Assembly (NCBI GenBank): GCA_033856535.1
Contig: JAWVEV010000151.1
Coordinates: forward strand, 1-30,570
Length of the DNA stretch: 30,570 nt
Direction of reading: 5' to 3'
Source of the DNA: JAWVEV01 sp033856535
Lineage (GTDB): Bacteria > Actinomycetota > Thermoleophilia > Miltoncostaeales > Miltoncostaeaceae
This document shows positions 1 to 7,015 of the stretch, piece after piece. Every line of letters begins with the position of its first letter. Position 1 is the stretch's first letter. A program made the position numbers and the translations under genes. Below the pieces are notes generated by a model. That model was not told where the DNA came from. It ran no database searches and saw nothing but the letters and a program-made list of their open reading frames with translations.

Positions 1-2
1 GG

Positions 3-125
3 GCCCTGCCCTCATGGCTGCGTTTCTACAATCACCAGCGACCCCACGCCGCCCTCAATCGCCAGACGCCGGCCGCCAGGCTGGCGTGGCTCCTGGCGGA
101 CAACGTCATGGCGCACCACACCTAG
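3..125 (+). CDS. IS481-like transposase, C-terminal fragment (cut by window edge)
   Basis: The second reading frame is open from the left edge to a TAG at 123-125 and gives 40 residues. They contain WLRFYNHQRPHAALN, the typical end of the DDE integrase core of IS481/IS3-type transposases (the YNxxRPHxxL motif), followed by a TPAARL segment. In this family the enzyme catalyses DNA transfer of its own element. Only the tail is visible, so it is unknown whether the gene is intact. Its stop codon abuts the stop of the convergent sixA-like gene with no base between, which leaves no room for the usual terminal inverted repeat outside that gene. It may therefore be a remnant, or the element end may lie inside the neighbour's 3' end. 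Confidence 0.75.
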   Translation, partial: ALPSWLRFYNHQRPHAALNRQTPAARLAWLLADNVMAHHT

Positions 126-647
126 TCAGTCGTCCGCGGCGCCGGCCGCCGAGTGGCGCTCGCCGGCGCCGAGGACGCGCAGCGCCCGCGGCGGATACAG
201 GCCGACCAGGTGGCCGCCGTTGGGCCGGGCCGAGTGGAGCTCCATCAGGGCCAGGGAGCCCTTGCGCATCTCGACGCTGCTCCCGCCCGTCAGCTCGGCG
301 ATCGTCCGCGAGAGGTCCGGCTGGTGGCCGCAGACCATCAGCTCCCCCTCCGACCCGTGCATGGAGATCAGGTCGGCGAGGTCATCGACGGTCATGCCGG
401 GGGCGACCCGCTCGTCGCGGAGCACCTCGGCGCCGAGCGCCGCGGCGACGATCTCGGCCGTCTCCACGGAGCGGCGCAGCGGGCTGGTGACGATGATCGA
501 CGGGGCCAGCCCCAGGGCGGTCATCCCGCGGGCCGCCGCGCGCATGCGCTTGATGCCGGCGTCGGTGAGGCGGCGCGGCTCGTCGCGACCCCCGGTCCGC
601 GGACCGGCGTCCTCGGCGATGCCGTGCCGCAGGAGGGCCAGGAGCAT
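126..647 (-). CDS. sixA: SixA-type phosphohistidine phosphatase (histidine phosphatase superfamily)
   Basis: A 173-residue cytoplasmic protein of the histidine phosphatase superfamily. The N-terminal LLRHG motif (R7-H8-G9) supplies the phospho-accepting histidine. SPLRR (55-59) carries the second phosphate-binding arginine and GHQPDL (H108) the second catalytic histidine. Length and the short form match SixA, which in E. coli removes phosphate from phosphohistidine proteins; other small-molecule substrates are possible in this superfamily. The ATG is preceded by a TAGGCT box ten bases upstream (658-663), suggesting a very short leader. The last residues (GERHSAAGAADD) look unconserved and the stop touches the transposase fragment, so the C-terminus may have been altered by an insertion event. 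Confidence 0.85.
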   Translation of the reverse strand: MLLALLRHGIAEDAGPRTGGRDEPRRLTDAGIKRMRAAARGMTALGLAPSIIVTSPLRRSVETAEIVAAALGAEVLRDERVAPGMTVDDLADLISMHGSEGELMVCGHQPDLSRTIAELTGGSSVEMRKGSLALMELHSARPNGGHLVGLYPPRALRVLGAGERHSAAGAADD

Positions 648-657
648 TACGCGGCCC

Positions 658-663
658 AGCCTA
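658..663 (-). promoter_or_regulatory. Putative -10 box for the sixA-like gene
   Basis: TAGGCT on the minus strand, ten bases before the ATG at 647. It fits the actinobacterial TAnnnT pattern and would give a leader of only a few bases. No good -35 was recognised. Confidence 0.4.
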
Positions 664-759
664 GGCCCAACACGGCCGGGAGGCCAGGGGCCGGCGCGAC
701 GCGACCACCCCTCCGGCCCCTTCCGCCGCGGTCAGACCCCGGCGGGGCCGGCTGCGTGT

Positions 760-1017
760 TCAGACCCCGGCGGTCTCCGGGGCGCGCTCGGCGGCGACCC
801 AGGCGCGAAAGGCGTCCGACGCGCGGAAGCCGGCGCCGTCGCGGGACGTGGCCGCCTCGCGCCGCTCCACGAAGCCCATGCTCACCAGGCCCGGGAGCAG
901 CTCGCCCCAGACCGCGCGGGCGTCGTCCCAGCCCAGGCCCATCTCGGCCTTGATCCGGCGCATGGTCACCCAGTCGTTCGCGGCCAGGTACCGGTCCAGC
1001 TCGTGGTTCAGCTCCAT
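760..1017 (-). CDS. Small hypothetical protein, probably helical/winged-helix-like
   Basis: An 85-residue protein starting at the ATG at 1017, chosen because GGAGG lies four bases upstream (ACGGAGGAACG then ATG); an in-frame start further upstream at 1062 lacks such a site. The sequence opens MELNHELDRYLAANDW and continues with alternating amphipathic segments (IKAEMGLGWDDARAVWGELLPGLVSMGFVERR, in overlapping pieces), resembling a small DNA-binding-like helical domain without a recognisable family. It has no membrane segment, signal peptide or cysteine. It is transcribed away from the methyltransferase gene across a 219-bp spacer. A 14-base stretch covering its last codons and stop is repeated 28 bases downstream, hinting at a tandem duplication of the gene end. 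Function unknown. Confidence 0.6.
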   Translation of the reverse strand: MELNHELDRYLAANDWVTMRRIKAEMGLGWDDARAVWGELLPGLVSMGFVERREAATSRDGAGFRASDAFRAWVAAERAPETAGV

Positions 1018-1224
1018 CGTTCCTCCGTCAGTCGTGTCCGCGCGGCGATCTGCGACGCGCACGGCTGCGCACGCGCCTGATCCCTCGCGTCCTCATCAGC
1101 ACCCGACATGGCGGGGGCGCGGTCTCGTCGGCCTCTCCGGCGGTGCCCGGACCAGCGGAGCATGATGCCGACCTCCGGCCGGCCGCGCAAGTGGGGTGCC
1201 GGGAGCCGCGCGCGGGCGCCCTGG

Positions 1225-1230
1225 TAGCGT
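1225..1230 (+). promoter_or_regulatory. Leaderless-type -10 box of the methyltransferase gene
   Basis: TAGCGT ends exactly six bases before the GTG start at 1237, so transcription would begin at or next to the start codon. There is no Shine-Dalgarno sequence between box and start, consistent with a leaderless mRNA. Confidence 0.5.
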
Positions 1231-1236
1231 CGCGGC

Positions 1237-2037
1237 GTGGACGGGGAACGCGCGCGAATCGCCGCCGGCTGGGACCGCAGCGCGGCGGCGTACGACGACG
1301 TGCTGGACGCCAATCGGCGCGGCGCGGAGCGCCTGGTGGCGGCCCTTCCCGACCCGCCGTACGCGCGCGTGGTGGACGCCGGCTGCGGCACCGGCTTCGC
1401 CTCTCTGGCGATGGCCCGCGACGCCGGCGCGACGCACCTGGTCGGGATCGACGTCTCGGCCGAGATGATCGCCCGCTACCGCGAGCGGCTGGCGACGCTC
1501 CCCGGCGTCGAGGTCGACGCGCACGTGGCCGACGTCCTCGACATGCCGCTGGAGCCGGGGACCGCCGACGCGGTGGTGAGCACGATGACGCTCCACTGGG
1601 TGCCGGACCGGGGCGGCGCGGTGGCCGCGATGGCGAGGTTGCTGCGCCCGGGCGGGGTCCTCGGCGTCCTGTGCTCGGGCCGGGGCAGCGACGGCGAGTA
1701 CCGCGACCTGATCGACGGCCTCGAGCCGGCCGTTCCGCGCGAGCTGGTGGACGCCTACGACCGCATGCAGGCCGGCGAGGACGAGCTGGAGGCGCACGTG
1801 ACCGCCGCCGGCCTGGAGGTGGTCGACGTCTGGATCGAGCGCCGCCGCAAGCACCTGCCGCCCGATCGGTTCCTGGCCCGCAAGCGGGCGACCGAGTCGG
1901 CGCTGATGCCCGACATCGGCGAGGGGGAGCGGGAGGCCGTGTGGGCCCGGATCGGGGACGCGGTGCGGGCCGCGTCGGGGCCGAGTGGCTTCGCCTACAC
2001 CTTCAACAAGGCCTACGCGGTGGCGCGGCGGGCCTGA
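1237..2037 (+). CDS. Class I SAM-dependent methyltransferase (UbiE/Methyltransf_11 type)
   Basis: A 266-residue cytoplasmic methyltransferase. Motif I VVDAGCGTG (46-54) is the S-adenosylmethionine-binding glycine loop, VGIDVS (69-74) provides the acidic residue for the ribose, and ADAVVSTMTLHWVPD with LRPGGVLGVL follows the Methyltransf_11 pattern. The acceptor substrate cannot be inferred; small molecules (quinones, lipids, metabolites) are typical. The GTG at 1237 is chosen because the Rossmann fold has a normal N-terminal lead and a TAGCGT -10 box lies six bases upstream, indicating leaderless translation. The next gene (OsmC) lies 74 bases downstream with its own possible -10 box, so this gene may be monocistronic. 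Confidence 0.88.
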   Translation: MDGERARIAAGWDRSAAAYDDVLDANRRGAERLVAALPDPPYARVVDAGCGTGFASLAMARDAGATHLVGIDVSAEMIARYRERLATLPGVEVDAHVADVLDMPLEPGTADAVVSTMTLHWVPDRGGAVAAMARLLRPGGVLGVLCSGRGSDGEYRDLIDGLEPAVPRELVDAYDRMQAGEDELEAHVTAAGLEVVDVWIERRRKHLPPDRFLARKRATESALMPDIGEGEREAVWARIGDAVRAASGPSGFAYTFNKAYAVARRA

Positions 2038-2048
2038 GCGCGGAGGGG

Positions 2049-2054
2049 TAGCCT
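2049..2054 (+). promoter_or_regulatory. Possible -10 box upstream of the OsmC-nitroreductase pair
   Basis: TAGCCT lies about 57 bases before the OsmC start and just after the methyltransferase stop. It would give a leadered transcript with the GAGGAG ribosome site at about 2100-2105. Confidence 0.3.
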
Positions 2055-2111
2055 GCGGCTGCCGCGGCCAGGGCCCGCGGCCGAGGAGCACCGTCCGACG
2101 AGGAGCCAGCC

Positions 2112-2609
2112 ATGGCCGACGAGAGCGTCCATCTCATCGAGGTCCACCTCACCCGCGAGCGCCCGCCGGTCCGCAAGGCGACGCTCCACATCACGGGCGA
2201 GGGGGTGACCTTCGGCACGCCCGGCTGGCAGGGCGAGCACTACGGCTTCCCGCCCGGCACGGCGGAGGACAACGCCGGCACGCTCGACTACCTGGTCGCC
2301 TCGGTGGCCGGGTGCCTGATCGGGACGCTCGGCGGGGCTCTGAAGGCCCGGGGGATCACCTCGGACGGGGACGCCCTGACCGCGGACGCGACCGGCGAGG
2401 TCGTGGTCGACCCCGACGGGGTCCTGCGCCTGCGCAAGATCCACGTCGTGTACCACCTGCGCGGCGCCTCGGAGGACCAGCGCGACGCGGCCGAGCGGGC
2501 GCACAAGCACCACGCGGCGCACTGCCCCAACGCGCGCTCGGTGGCGGCGGCCATCGAGGTGACGACCGAGCTCGACATGGTGCCGGTGGGCGAGCCGGCC
2601 GCCGCCTGA
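2112..2609 (+). CDS. OsmC family protein (peroxiredoxin-like)
   Basis: A 165-residue OsmC/Ohr-fold protein. The two redox cysteines expected for this family are present: C68 in VAGCLIGTL at the start of the central helix, and C138 in HCPNARSV near the end of the second helix. OsmC and Ohr proteins reduce organic or inorganic hydroperoxides; other members act on unknown thiol substrates. The ATG at 2112 follows GAGGAG with suitable spacing. The nitroreductase starts 41 bases downstream on the same strand behind its own GGAGG, so the two probably form a small redox operon. The N-terminal half (VHLTRERPPVRKATLHI) is charged and shows no export signal. Confidence 0.88.
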   Translation: MADESVHLIEVHLTRERPPVRKATLHITGEGVTFGTPGWQGEHYGFPPGTAEDNAGTLDYLVASVAGCLIGTLGGALKARGITSDGDALTADATGEVVVDPDGVLRLRKIHVVYHLRGASEDQRDAAERAHKHHAAHCPNARSVAAAIEVTTELDMVPVGEPAAA

Positions 2610-2650
2610 GCGCCGCGCCGCGGCGCCGACCAGCAATCGAGGAGGAACGG

Positions 2651-3310
2651 ATGCAAGCAGTCGATGCCATCCGCAAGCGGCGGGCGGTGCGGACCTACAC
2701 CGACCGGCCGATCGAGGACGAAACCCTCGACCGGCTGCTGCGCCTGGCGCTGTCCGCGCCCACCGGGAGCGGCTCGCAGGCGTGGAGCCTCATGCTGGTG
2801 CGCGACCCCGACAAGCGGCTCGCGTTGGCCGACCTCGTCATCGACGGCGGCGCCAGGTACTTCTCGATCATGCGCCCGCGCAAGGAGGGCGTCTCCGAGG
2901 AGGAGCACGCCCAGTGGGGCAAGGACTACGCCGAGCAGGTCCTGTCGAGCTACCGGATCGCGCCGGCCTGGGTGCTCGGCCTGGTGGTGCCGCGGGACAA
3001 CTACCCGGCCCAGATGCGGGAGGGCGGCGCGATCGACGACCTGATCTCGGTCGCGTTCGCCTTCGAGAACCTGATGATCGCGGCGCGCGCCGAGGGCCTT
3101 GGCACCGTGCCGACCACGGCCTTCCAGCGCTTCGAGAAGGACCGCCTGCGCGAGATCTTCGGGATGCCGCCCGAGGTGGACCCGGCCATCGTGACCCCGC
3201 TCGGCTACCCCGAGTCGTTCCCCGAGGGCCTGCCCCCGGCCCTGAAGCGCACCTTCCGCGGCTGGAAGTCGCTGGTGCACGACGACACCTGGGGCGCCAC
3301 CCGGGACTGA
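2651..3310 (+). CDS. Nitroreductase family FMN oxidoreductase
   Basis: A 219-residue nitroreductase-fold flavoprotein. The start at 2651 is preceded by GGAGG (GGAGGAACGG then ATG); the reading frame is open further upstream but that part lies over the OsmC gene in another frame. The N-terminus RKRRAVRTYTDRPIEDE is the classical FMN-phosphate-binding opening, ALSAPTGSGSQAW supplies the second FMN contact, and FAFENLMIAARAEGLGT and ATVTPLGYPE-like residues near the C-terminus (IVTPLGYPES) complete the fold. Such enzymes reduce nitro groups, quinones or enones with NAD(P)H; the physiological substrate is unknown. It forms a likely operon with the upstream OsmC gene and is followed within eight bases by a perfect hairpin terminator. 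Confidence 0.88.
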   Translation: MQAVDAIRKRRAVRTYTDRPIEDETLDRLLRLALSAPTGSGSQAWSLMLVRDPDKRLALADLVIDGGARYFSIMRPRKEGVSEEEHAQWGKDYAEQVLSSYRIAPAWVLGLVVPRDNYPAQMREGGAIDDLISVAFAFENLMIAARAEGLGTVPTTAFQRFEKDRLREIFGMPPEVDPAIVTPLGYPESFPEGLPPALKRTFRGWKSLVHDDTWGATRD

Positions 3311-3317
3311 CCTCCGC

Positions 3318-3349
3318 GCACCGGCGCCCCCCCGGGGGGGCGCCGGTGC
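3318..3349. terminator. Perfect 16-bp inverted repeat, probable bidirectional terminator
   Basis: Arms 3318-3333 and 3334-3349 are exact reverse complements with no spacer (centre CCCCCCC/GGGGGGG). It starts eight bases after the nitroreductase stop and ends three bases before the stop of the decayed dehydrogenase on the other strand. There is no T-run, as is common in high-GC genomes. Confidence 0.6.
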
Positions 3350-3352
3350 CGC

Positions 3353-3527
3353 TCAGCACGCCTTCGCGGTGAGGGCGCCGTCCGCGATCAGGGACGTGCC
3401 GCTGACGAAGGCCGACTCGTCGGCGGCGGCAGGCGAGCAACGGCGCGCCGGCGTTCCCGCGGAACACGGCGGTGGTGATCGGCGATCGCCGGGACACATG
3501 GCGCCGCGCCGGCCGTAGGTGAGAGCA
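3353..3527 (-). pseudogene. Short-chain dehydrogenase/reductase (SDR) C-terminal remnant
   Basis: Read on the minus strand, the piece ending at the TGA at 3353 carries AADESAFVSGTSLIADG and then ALTAKAC, the hallmark C-terminal strand of SDR enzymes (normally SDEASFVTGxxxxVDGG). Upstream in the same frame is ALTYGRRGAMCPG, matching the SDR segment that follows the catalytic YxxxK (normally ALxYGPRGIRVNxVCPG) with a few residues missing. The connecting part, ITTAVFRGNAGAPLLA, appears in another frame, so at least one frameshift and one or more deletions separate these pieces. The N-terminal Rossmann half and the active-site tyrosine are absent, replaced by the sigma factor gene. It is interpreted as a decayed gene fragment, not a functional protein. 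Confidence 0.6.
3480..3491. promoter_or_regulatory. 12-bp perfect palindrome upstream of the sigma factor gene
   Basis: CGGCGATCGCCG lies 37 bases before the sigma factor start. It could be an operator, but short perfect palindromes arise by chance in GC-rich DNA and it lies in decayed SDR sequence. Confidence 0.2.
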
Positions 3528-4055
3528 ATGGACGACACCGAGGACCGCAACCTGATCCTGAGGGCCCGCGCCGGCTCGGCCGACGCCTCCGGCGCGCTGT
3601 TCGAGCGCCACTGGCTCGGCGCCTGGCGCACCGCCTACGCGCTCACCGGCAACCGCGCGCTCGCCGACGACGTCGCGCAGGACGCCTTCGAGCGCGTCAT
3701 CCGGGGCCTTGGCCAATTCGACCCGGCGCGGCCATTTGGACCCTGGCTCCACCGGATCGTGCTCAACCGCGCCCGCGACGTGCTGAAGCGGGAGCGGCGC
3801 CAGACGCCGGTCGCGGAGGTGCTCGACGGCGGATCGGTGAACGGCGACGCCGGCGCGGAGGCCCGCGCCCTGCTCGCCGCGATCGCCGCGCTGCCGAAGG
3901 AGCAGCGCGAGGTGCTGGTCCTGCACCGCTGGGCCGGTCACTCCCTGGCCGAGGTGGCCGAGATCGTGGGGAGCCCGCTCGGCACCGTCCACTCCCGGCT
4001 CGCGCGCGGCATGGCCGAGCTGACACGGCGACTTCAGGACGACGACGATGCGTAG
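3528..4055 (+). CDS. ECF-type RNA polymerase sigma factor
   Basis: A 175-residue two-domain sigma factor. Region 2 covers about residues 20-85 (FERHWLGAWRTAYALTGN, ADDVAQDAFERVIR, FGPWLHRIVLNRARD), which binds core polymerase and the -10 element. Region 4 covers about 112-165 (AALPKEQREVLVLHRWAGHSLAEVAEIVGSPLGTVHSRLARG), a helix-turn-helix for the -35 element. The ATG at 3528 is preferred; a GTG nine bases upstream is also in frame. Its stop overlaps the start of the next gene by 8 bp, so the two are translationally coupled, the arrangement normally seen for a sigma factor and its membrane regulator. It sits directly against the SDR remnant, suggesting a rearrangement at this boundary. Confidence 0.9.
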   Translation: MDDTEDRNLILRARAGSADASGALFERHWLGAWRTAYALTGNRALADDVAQDAFERVIRGLGQFDPARPFGPWLHRIVLNRARDVLKRERRQTPVAEVLDGGSVNGDAGAEARALLAAIAALPKEQREVLVLHRWAGHSLAEVAEIVGSPLGTVHSRLARGMAELTRRLQDDDDA

Positions 4056-5631
4056 AGACCTGGATGCCCTGATCTCCGAGGCCCGCGAGGCCGTGTCGCC
4101 CTCGGCCGAGGCCACCGAGCGCGCCCGGGCCGCGGTCCGGGCCGCCACGCCGGCGCCACGCCGGTCGCGCCTCCGCCCTCCCAGGCGCCACCGCCTGTGG
4201 GTGCTGGGCGCGGCGGCGCTGGTGCTCGGCGGCGGGGCCGCGACGGCCGCCGTGGTGGGCACCCGCGGGAGCGGGCCGCCCTTCGTCCCGGCGATCGAGA
4301 ACTGCTACGCCCTCGAGGGCTCCAGAGTCGGCATCCCCCGCCTCTTCTCGGAGGTCGACGTCGATGAGAGCGGCGGCGCGCTCGTCGCGTGGGTCGACCT
4401 GGCCGGCACGATCCGCGCCGCCGAGCGGCCGGCGAGCGGCGCCTGGGGCACTCCGGTCGAAGTGGCCGCCCTGGGGAAGACCGCTCCGAGTGAGATCGCC
4501 TTCTCGGCCAACGCGCGGGGCGACGCCGCGGTTGCGTGGATCCAGGGCGGCCGGACGATGGCGGCGGTCCGTCCGGCGGGCGAGTCGTGGGGCGCCCCCG
4601 TCGACCTCACCCGCGAGGGGCAGGAGGCGGCGGCGGCAGGGCGCGACACGCCCGGGATCCTCGTGACCGAGGCCGGAGAGACGCTGGTCACGTGGCTCTC
4701 CGCCAGCGACGCGGCGGTGACGCGCAGCGGCAGAGGTGTCTCGGTCTCGGGCGAGCTCGGTCACGTCGAGGTGGCCGCGCGCCCGGCCGGCGGCGACTGG
4801 GGCGTGGCCCGGCCGATCCCCGGGGAGGCCACGAACGTTCCCGCACTCGCCGAAGGCGCCTCCGGGCGGGTCGCGGCCGTGTACTTCGCGGGGATGAGCG
4901 GCCGCGTGTTGGTCGCCGACCTCGACGCCGCGACCGGCGCCGCGCAATCCGTGCGGAGCCTCCGGCTGCCTCCCACGAAGGCCCGACCGCGCGCCTACGC
5001 CATCGGGGAGCCCGTGATCGCCGACAACGGTCGAGGAGTCCTCGCGACCTCGATCATGGTCAACGGGCGGATCGCGGTGTGGCTCGCCGACGGCGCCGGG
5101 TGGTCTGCCGGCCGGCTCGTCTCGCCGGCGGGCGTCGCCGCCGGCGACCCCCGCGTCGCTGTCGCGGACGACGGACGCGTCCTCACAGCCTGGACCGGGG
5201 TCACGAGGGAGCGGCGCGCCGACGGGACGACGCGCCGGGCGCGCACGGTCTACGCCGCGGTTTCCGGCGGCGGCGCCGACGTGACGGCGGCGCGCGTGTC
5301 ACGCCTGGGCCGGCTCGCCAGCGAGCCGTCGGTGGCGTTCACCGGCCGCGGCGGTGTGGTGACCTGGGCCGACGGGACCAACGGGATCTCGGGCACCGAC
5401 TCGAGGGTCGAGGCGGCGTGGGTGTCCGCAGGCGGCGGGGGTTTCGAGCGGGCGATGCCCCTCTCGACGGTCGGCAAGGGACCGCTCTTCCCCGACGTGG
5501 CGGTGAACGCCGGCGGCGAGACGGTCGCGACGTGGACCCGGTGCACGGCGGAGAACGAGGCCGTGATGGAGTCGGCCGCGGCGCCGGCCCCCGGAGCGGA
5601 GTGGAGCGAGCCGGCGCGCATCGCGCCGTGA
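4048..5631 (+). CDS. Membrane-anchored propeller-like protein, candidate anti-sigma partner
   Basis: A 527-residue protein. Residues 1-47 form a charged helical cytoplasmic segment (LDALISEAREAVSPSAEATERARAAVRAA), 49-71 a single membrane helix, and the rest an extracytoplasmic domain of repeated units with the pattern GGALVAWVDxxGxIRAAxRPxxGxWGxPVxL. At least seven such units can be traced, which suggests a beta-propeller. One cysteine lies just outside the membrane (C86) and another near the C-terminus (WTRCTAEN); a disulfide closing the propeller is an inference. The position after an ECF sigma gene with an 8-bp overlap implies it controls that sigma factor, but the zinc-binding HxxxCxxC motif of common anti-sigma factors is absent. 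It could also simply be a target of the sigma factor. Confidence 0.75.
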   Translation: MRRDLDALISEAREAVSPSAEATERARAAVRAATPAPRRSRLRPPRRHRLWVLGAAALVLGGGAATAAVVGTRGSGPPFVPAIENCYALEGSRVGIPRLFSEVDVDESGGALVAWVDLAGTIRAAERPASGAWGTPVEVAALGKTAPSEIAFSANARGDAAVAWIQGGRTMAAVRPAGESWGAPVDLTREGQEAAAAGRDTPGILVTEAGETLVTWLSASDAAVTRSGRGVSVSGELGHVEVAARPAGGDWGVARPIPGEATNVPALAEGASGRVAAVYFAGMSGRVLVADLDAATGAAQSVRSLRLPPTKARPRAYAIGEPVIADNGRGVLATSIMVNGRIAVWLADGAGWSAGRLVSPAGVAAGDPRVAVADDGRVLTAWTGVTRERRADGTTRRARTVYAAVSGGGADVTAARVSRLGRLASEPSVAFTGRGGVVTWADGTNGISGTDSRVEAAWVSAGGGGFERAMPLSTVGKGPLFPDVAVNAGGETVATWTRCTAENEAVMESAAAPAPGAEWSEPARIAP

Positions 5632-5726
5632 GCGGGGCGCTCGCGCCGATCGCGGGTCGCTTTCGACGGCCGGCGTCGCCGGCTCTGGTTTCGGACGTGG
5701 CGATCGGCGCAGCTCTCCATGGAGCC

Positions 5727-5752
5727 CGTGGGGCCGGCGAGACCGGCCCACG
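5727..5752. terminator. Hairpin between convergent genes
   Basis: CGTGGGGCCGG (5727-5737) pairs with CCGGCCCACG (5743-5752) around a five-base loop, with one bulged G. It lies between the stops of the propeller protein (+) and msrA (-) and may stop transcription from both sides. Confidence 0.45.
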
Positions 5753-5774
5753 TGGGCGCCTCGCGTCGCCGGCG

Positions 5775-6434
5775 CTACTCCGCCGTCGCCACCCCGATGG
5801 GGCAGGTCACGCCGGTTCCGCCCAGGCCGCAGTAGCCGTTCGGGACCTTCCAGAGGTATTGCTGGTGGTACTCCTCGGCGTAGAAGAACTCCGGCGCGTC
5901 GACGATCTCGGTGGTGACCTCGCCGTAGCCCACGCCCACCAGCCGCTCGGCGAACATGTCGCGCGTGCGCTCGGCCGCCTCACGCTGGGCCTCGGAGTAC
6001 ACGTAGATCCCCGACCGATACTGGGTCCCCACGTCGTTGCCCTGGCGCATGCCCTGCGTCGGGTCGTGGCCCTCCCAGAAGAGCTTCAGCAGCTCCTCGT
6101 AGGCGATCTTCGCCGGGTCGAAGACGACCCGGACCACCTCGTTGTGGCCGGTGCGGGCGCTGCAGACCTCGTCGTAGGTCGGGTTCGGCGTGTAGCCGCC
6201 GGCGTAGCCCACCGAGGTCGAGTAGATGCCCTCGCCGGCCTGCCAGAAGATCTTCTCGGCGCCCCAGAAGCAGCCCATGCCGAACAGGGCGAGCTCCATG
6301 CCCTCTGGGAACGGCGGCTCCAGCGGCGTGCCGAGCACGGCGTGCCGCGCCGGCACCGGCATGCGCTGCTCACGCCCGGGCGGGGCGGTCCGGGGGTCCG
6401 GCATCTCGACCTTGTACCTGTTCAGAAAGCGCAT
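5775..6434 (-). CDS. msrA: Peptide-methionine (S)-S-oxide reductase MsrA
   Basis: A 219-residue MsrA, which reduces the S epimer of methionine sulfoxide in proteins and free methionine. The catalytic motif GMGCFWGAE (about residues 52-60) is intact. The C-terminus carries GYCGLGGTGVTCPIG with the two resolving cysteines used with thioredoxin. The N-terminal extension (PDPRTAPPGREQRMPV, HAVLGTPLEPPFPEGME) matches the long E. coli-type enzyme rather than the short form, supporting the ATG at 6434. The gene is divergent from the phosphatase-kinase pair, with facing -10 boxes in the 74-bp spacer. It fits the repair theme of this part of the window. Confidence 0.95.
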   Translation of the reverse strand: MRFLNRYKVEMPDPRTAPPGREQRMPVPARHAVLGTPLEPPFPEGMELALFGMGCFWGAEKIFWQAGEGIYSTSVGYAGGYTPNPTYDEVCSARTGHNEVVRVVFDPAKIAYEELLKLFWEGHDPTQGMRQGNDVGTQYRSGIYVYSEAQREAAERTRDMFAERLVGVGYGEVTTEIVDAPEFFYAEEYHQQYLWKVPNGYCGLGGTGVTCPIGVATAE

Positions 6435-6474
6435 CTGGGCCTCGCAGCGACGGGGTGCGGTGCTCTTTCGGTCC

Positions 6475-6480
6475 AGGATA
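6475..6480 (-). promoter_or_regulatory. Putative -10 box of msrA
   Basis: TATCCT on the minus strand, 40 bases upstream of the msrA ATG, giving a transcript with a short leader. It faces the plus-strand box at 6493-6498. Confidence 0.4.
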
Positions 6481-6492
6481 GGCCGTCCTTGT

Positions 6493-6498
6493 TACCCT
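6493..6498 (+). promoter_or_regulatory. Putative -10 box of the phosphatase-kinase operon
   Basis: TACCCT ends ten bases before the ATG at 6509 with no Shine-Dalgarno sequence between them, so the message is probably leaderless or nearly so. Confidence 0.4.
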
Positions 6499-6508
6499 CG
6501 CCGTCCGA

Positions 6509-7015
6509 ATGCCCGGGACCCCGCCGATCCGCCTCTGCTTCGTCTGCCTGGGCAACATCTGCCGCTCCCCCACGGCCGCCGCGGTCATGGCCCACAAGGT
6601 CCGTCAGGCCGGACTCGGGGACGTGATCGAGGTGGAGAGCGCCGGCACCAGCGGCTGGCACATCGGCGAGCCGCCCGACCGGCGGGCCACCGCGGAGGCG
6701 CGCCGGCGCGGGATCCCGATGACCAACCAGGGCAAGCGCTTCACCAAGGCCGACTTCGCCCGGTACGACCTGGTTCTCGCCATGGACGCCCAGAACGCCG
6801 ACGACCTCCTGGCGATCGCGCCCGACGACGCGGCGCGCGCCAAGGTCCGCCTCCTTCGGAGCTTCGCCCCGGGCATCGACCCGAGCGGCGACATGGCCGT
6901 TCCCGACCCCTACTTCGGCGGCGACGACGGCTTTACGGCGGTGTTCGACATGATCGACGCCGCCTGCGCCGGCCTGCTCGAGCACCTGCGGACGGCGGCG
7001 CCGCCGGCGCGGTGA
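6509..7015 (+). CDS. Low-molecular-weight protein tyrosine phosphatase family (possible ribulosamine-phosphate phosphatase)
   Basis: A 168-residue LMW-PTP. The P-loop CLGNICRS (13-20) contains the nucleophilic cysteine and the arginine of C-x5-R, and PDPYFGG near residue 133 provides the general-acid aspartate. GIPMTNQGKRFTKADFARYDLVLAMD is typical of the family. The stop overlaps by 4 bp (GTGA) with a fructosamine kinase gene. This pairing is known in several bacteria, and a human LMW-PTP isoform has been reported to dephosphorylate protein-bound ribulosamine 5-phosphate. The likely role here is therefore protein deglycation rather than tyrosine signalling, although dephosphorylation of tyrosine or arginine cannot be excluded. 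Confidence 0.92.
   Translation: MPGTPPIRLCFVCLGNICRSPTAAAVMAHKVRQAGLGDVIEVESAGTSGWHIGEPPDRRATAEARRRGIPMTNQGKRFTKADFARYDLVLAMDAQNADDLLAIAPDDAARAKVRLLRSFAPGIDPSGDMAVPDPYFGGDDGFTAVFDMIDAACAGLLEHLRTAAPPAR

Noticed and set aside
1985..2650. Upstream extension of the nitroreductase frame
   Set aside because: It crosses the OsmC gene in another frame and is Arg/Gly/Pro rich; the true start has GGAGG directly upstream of ATG 2651.
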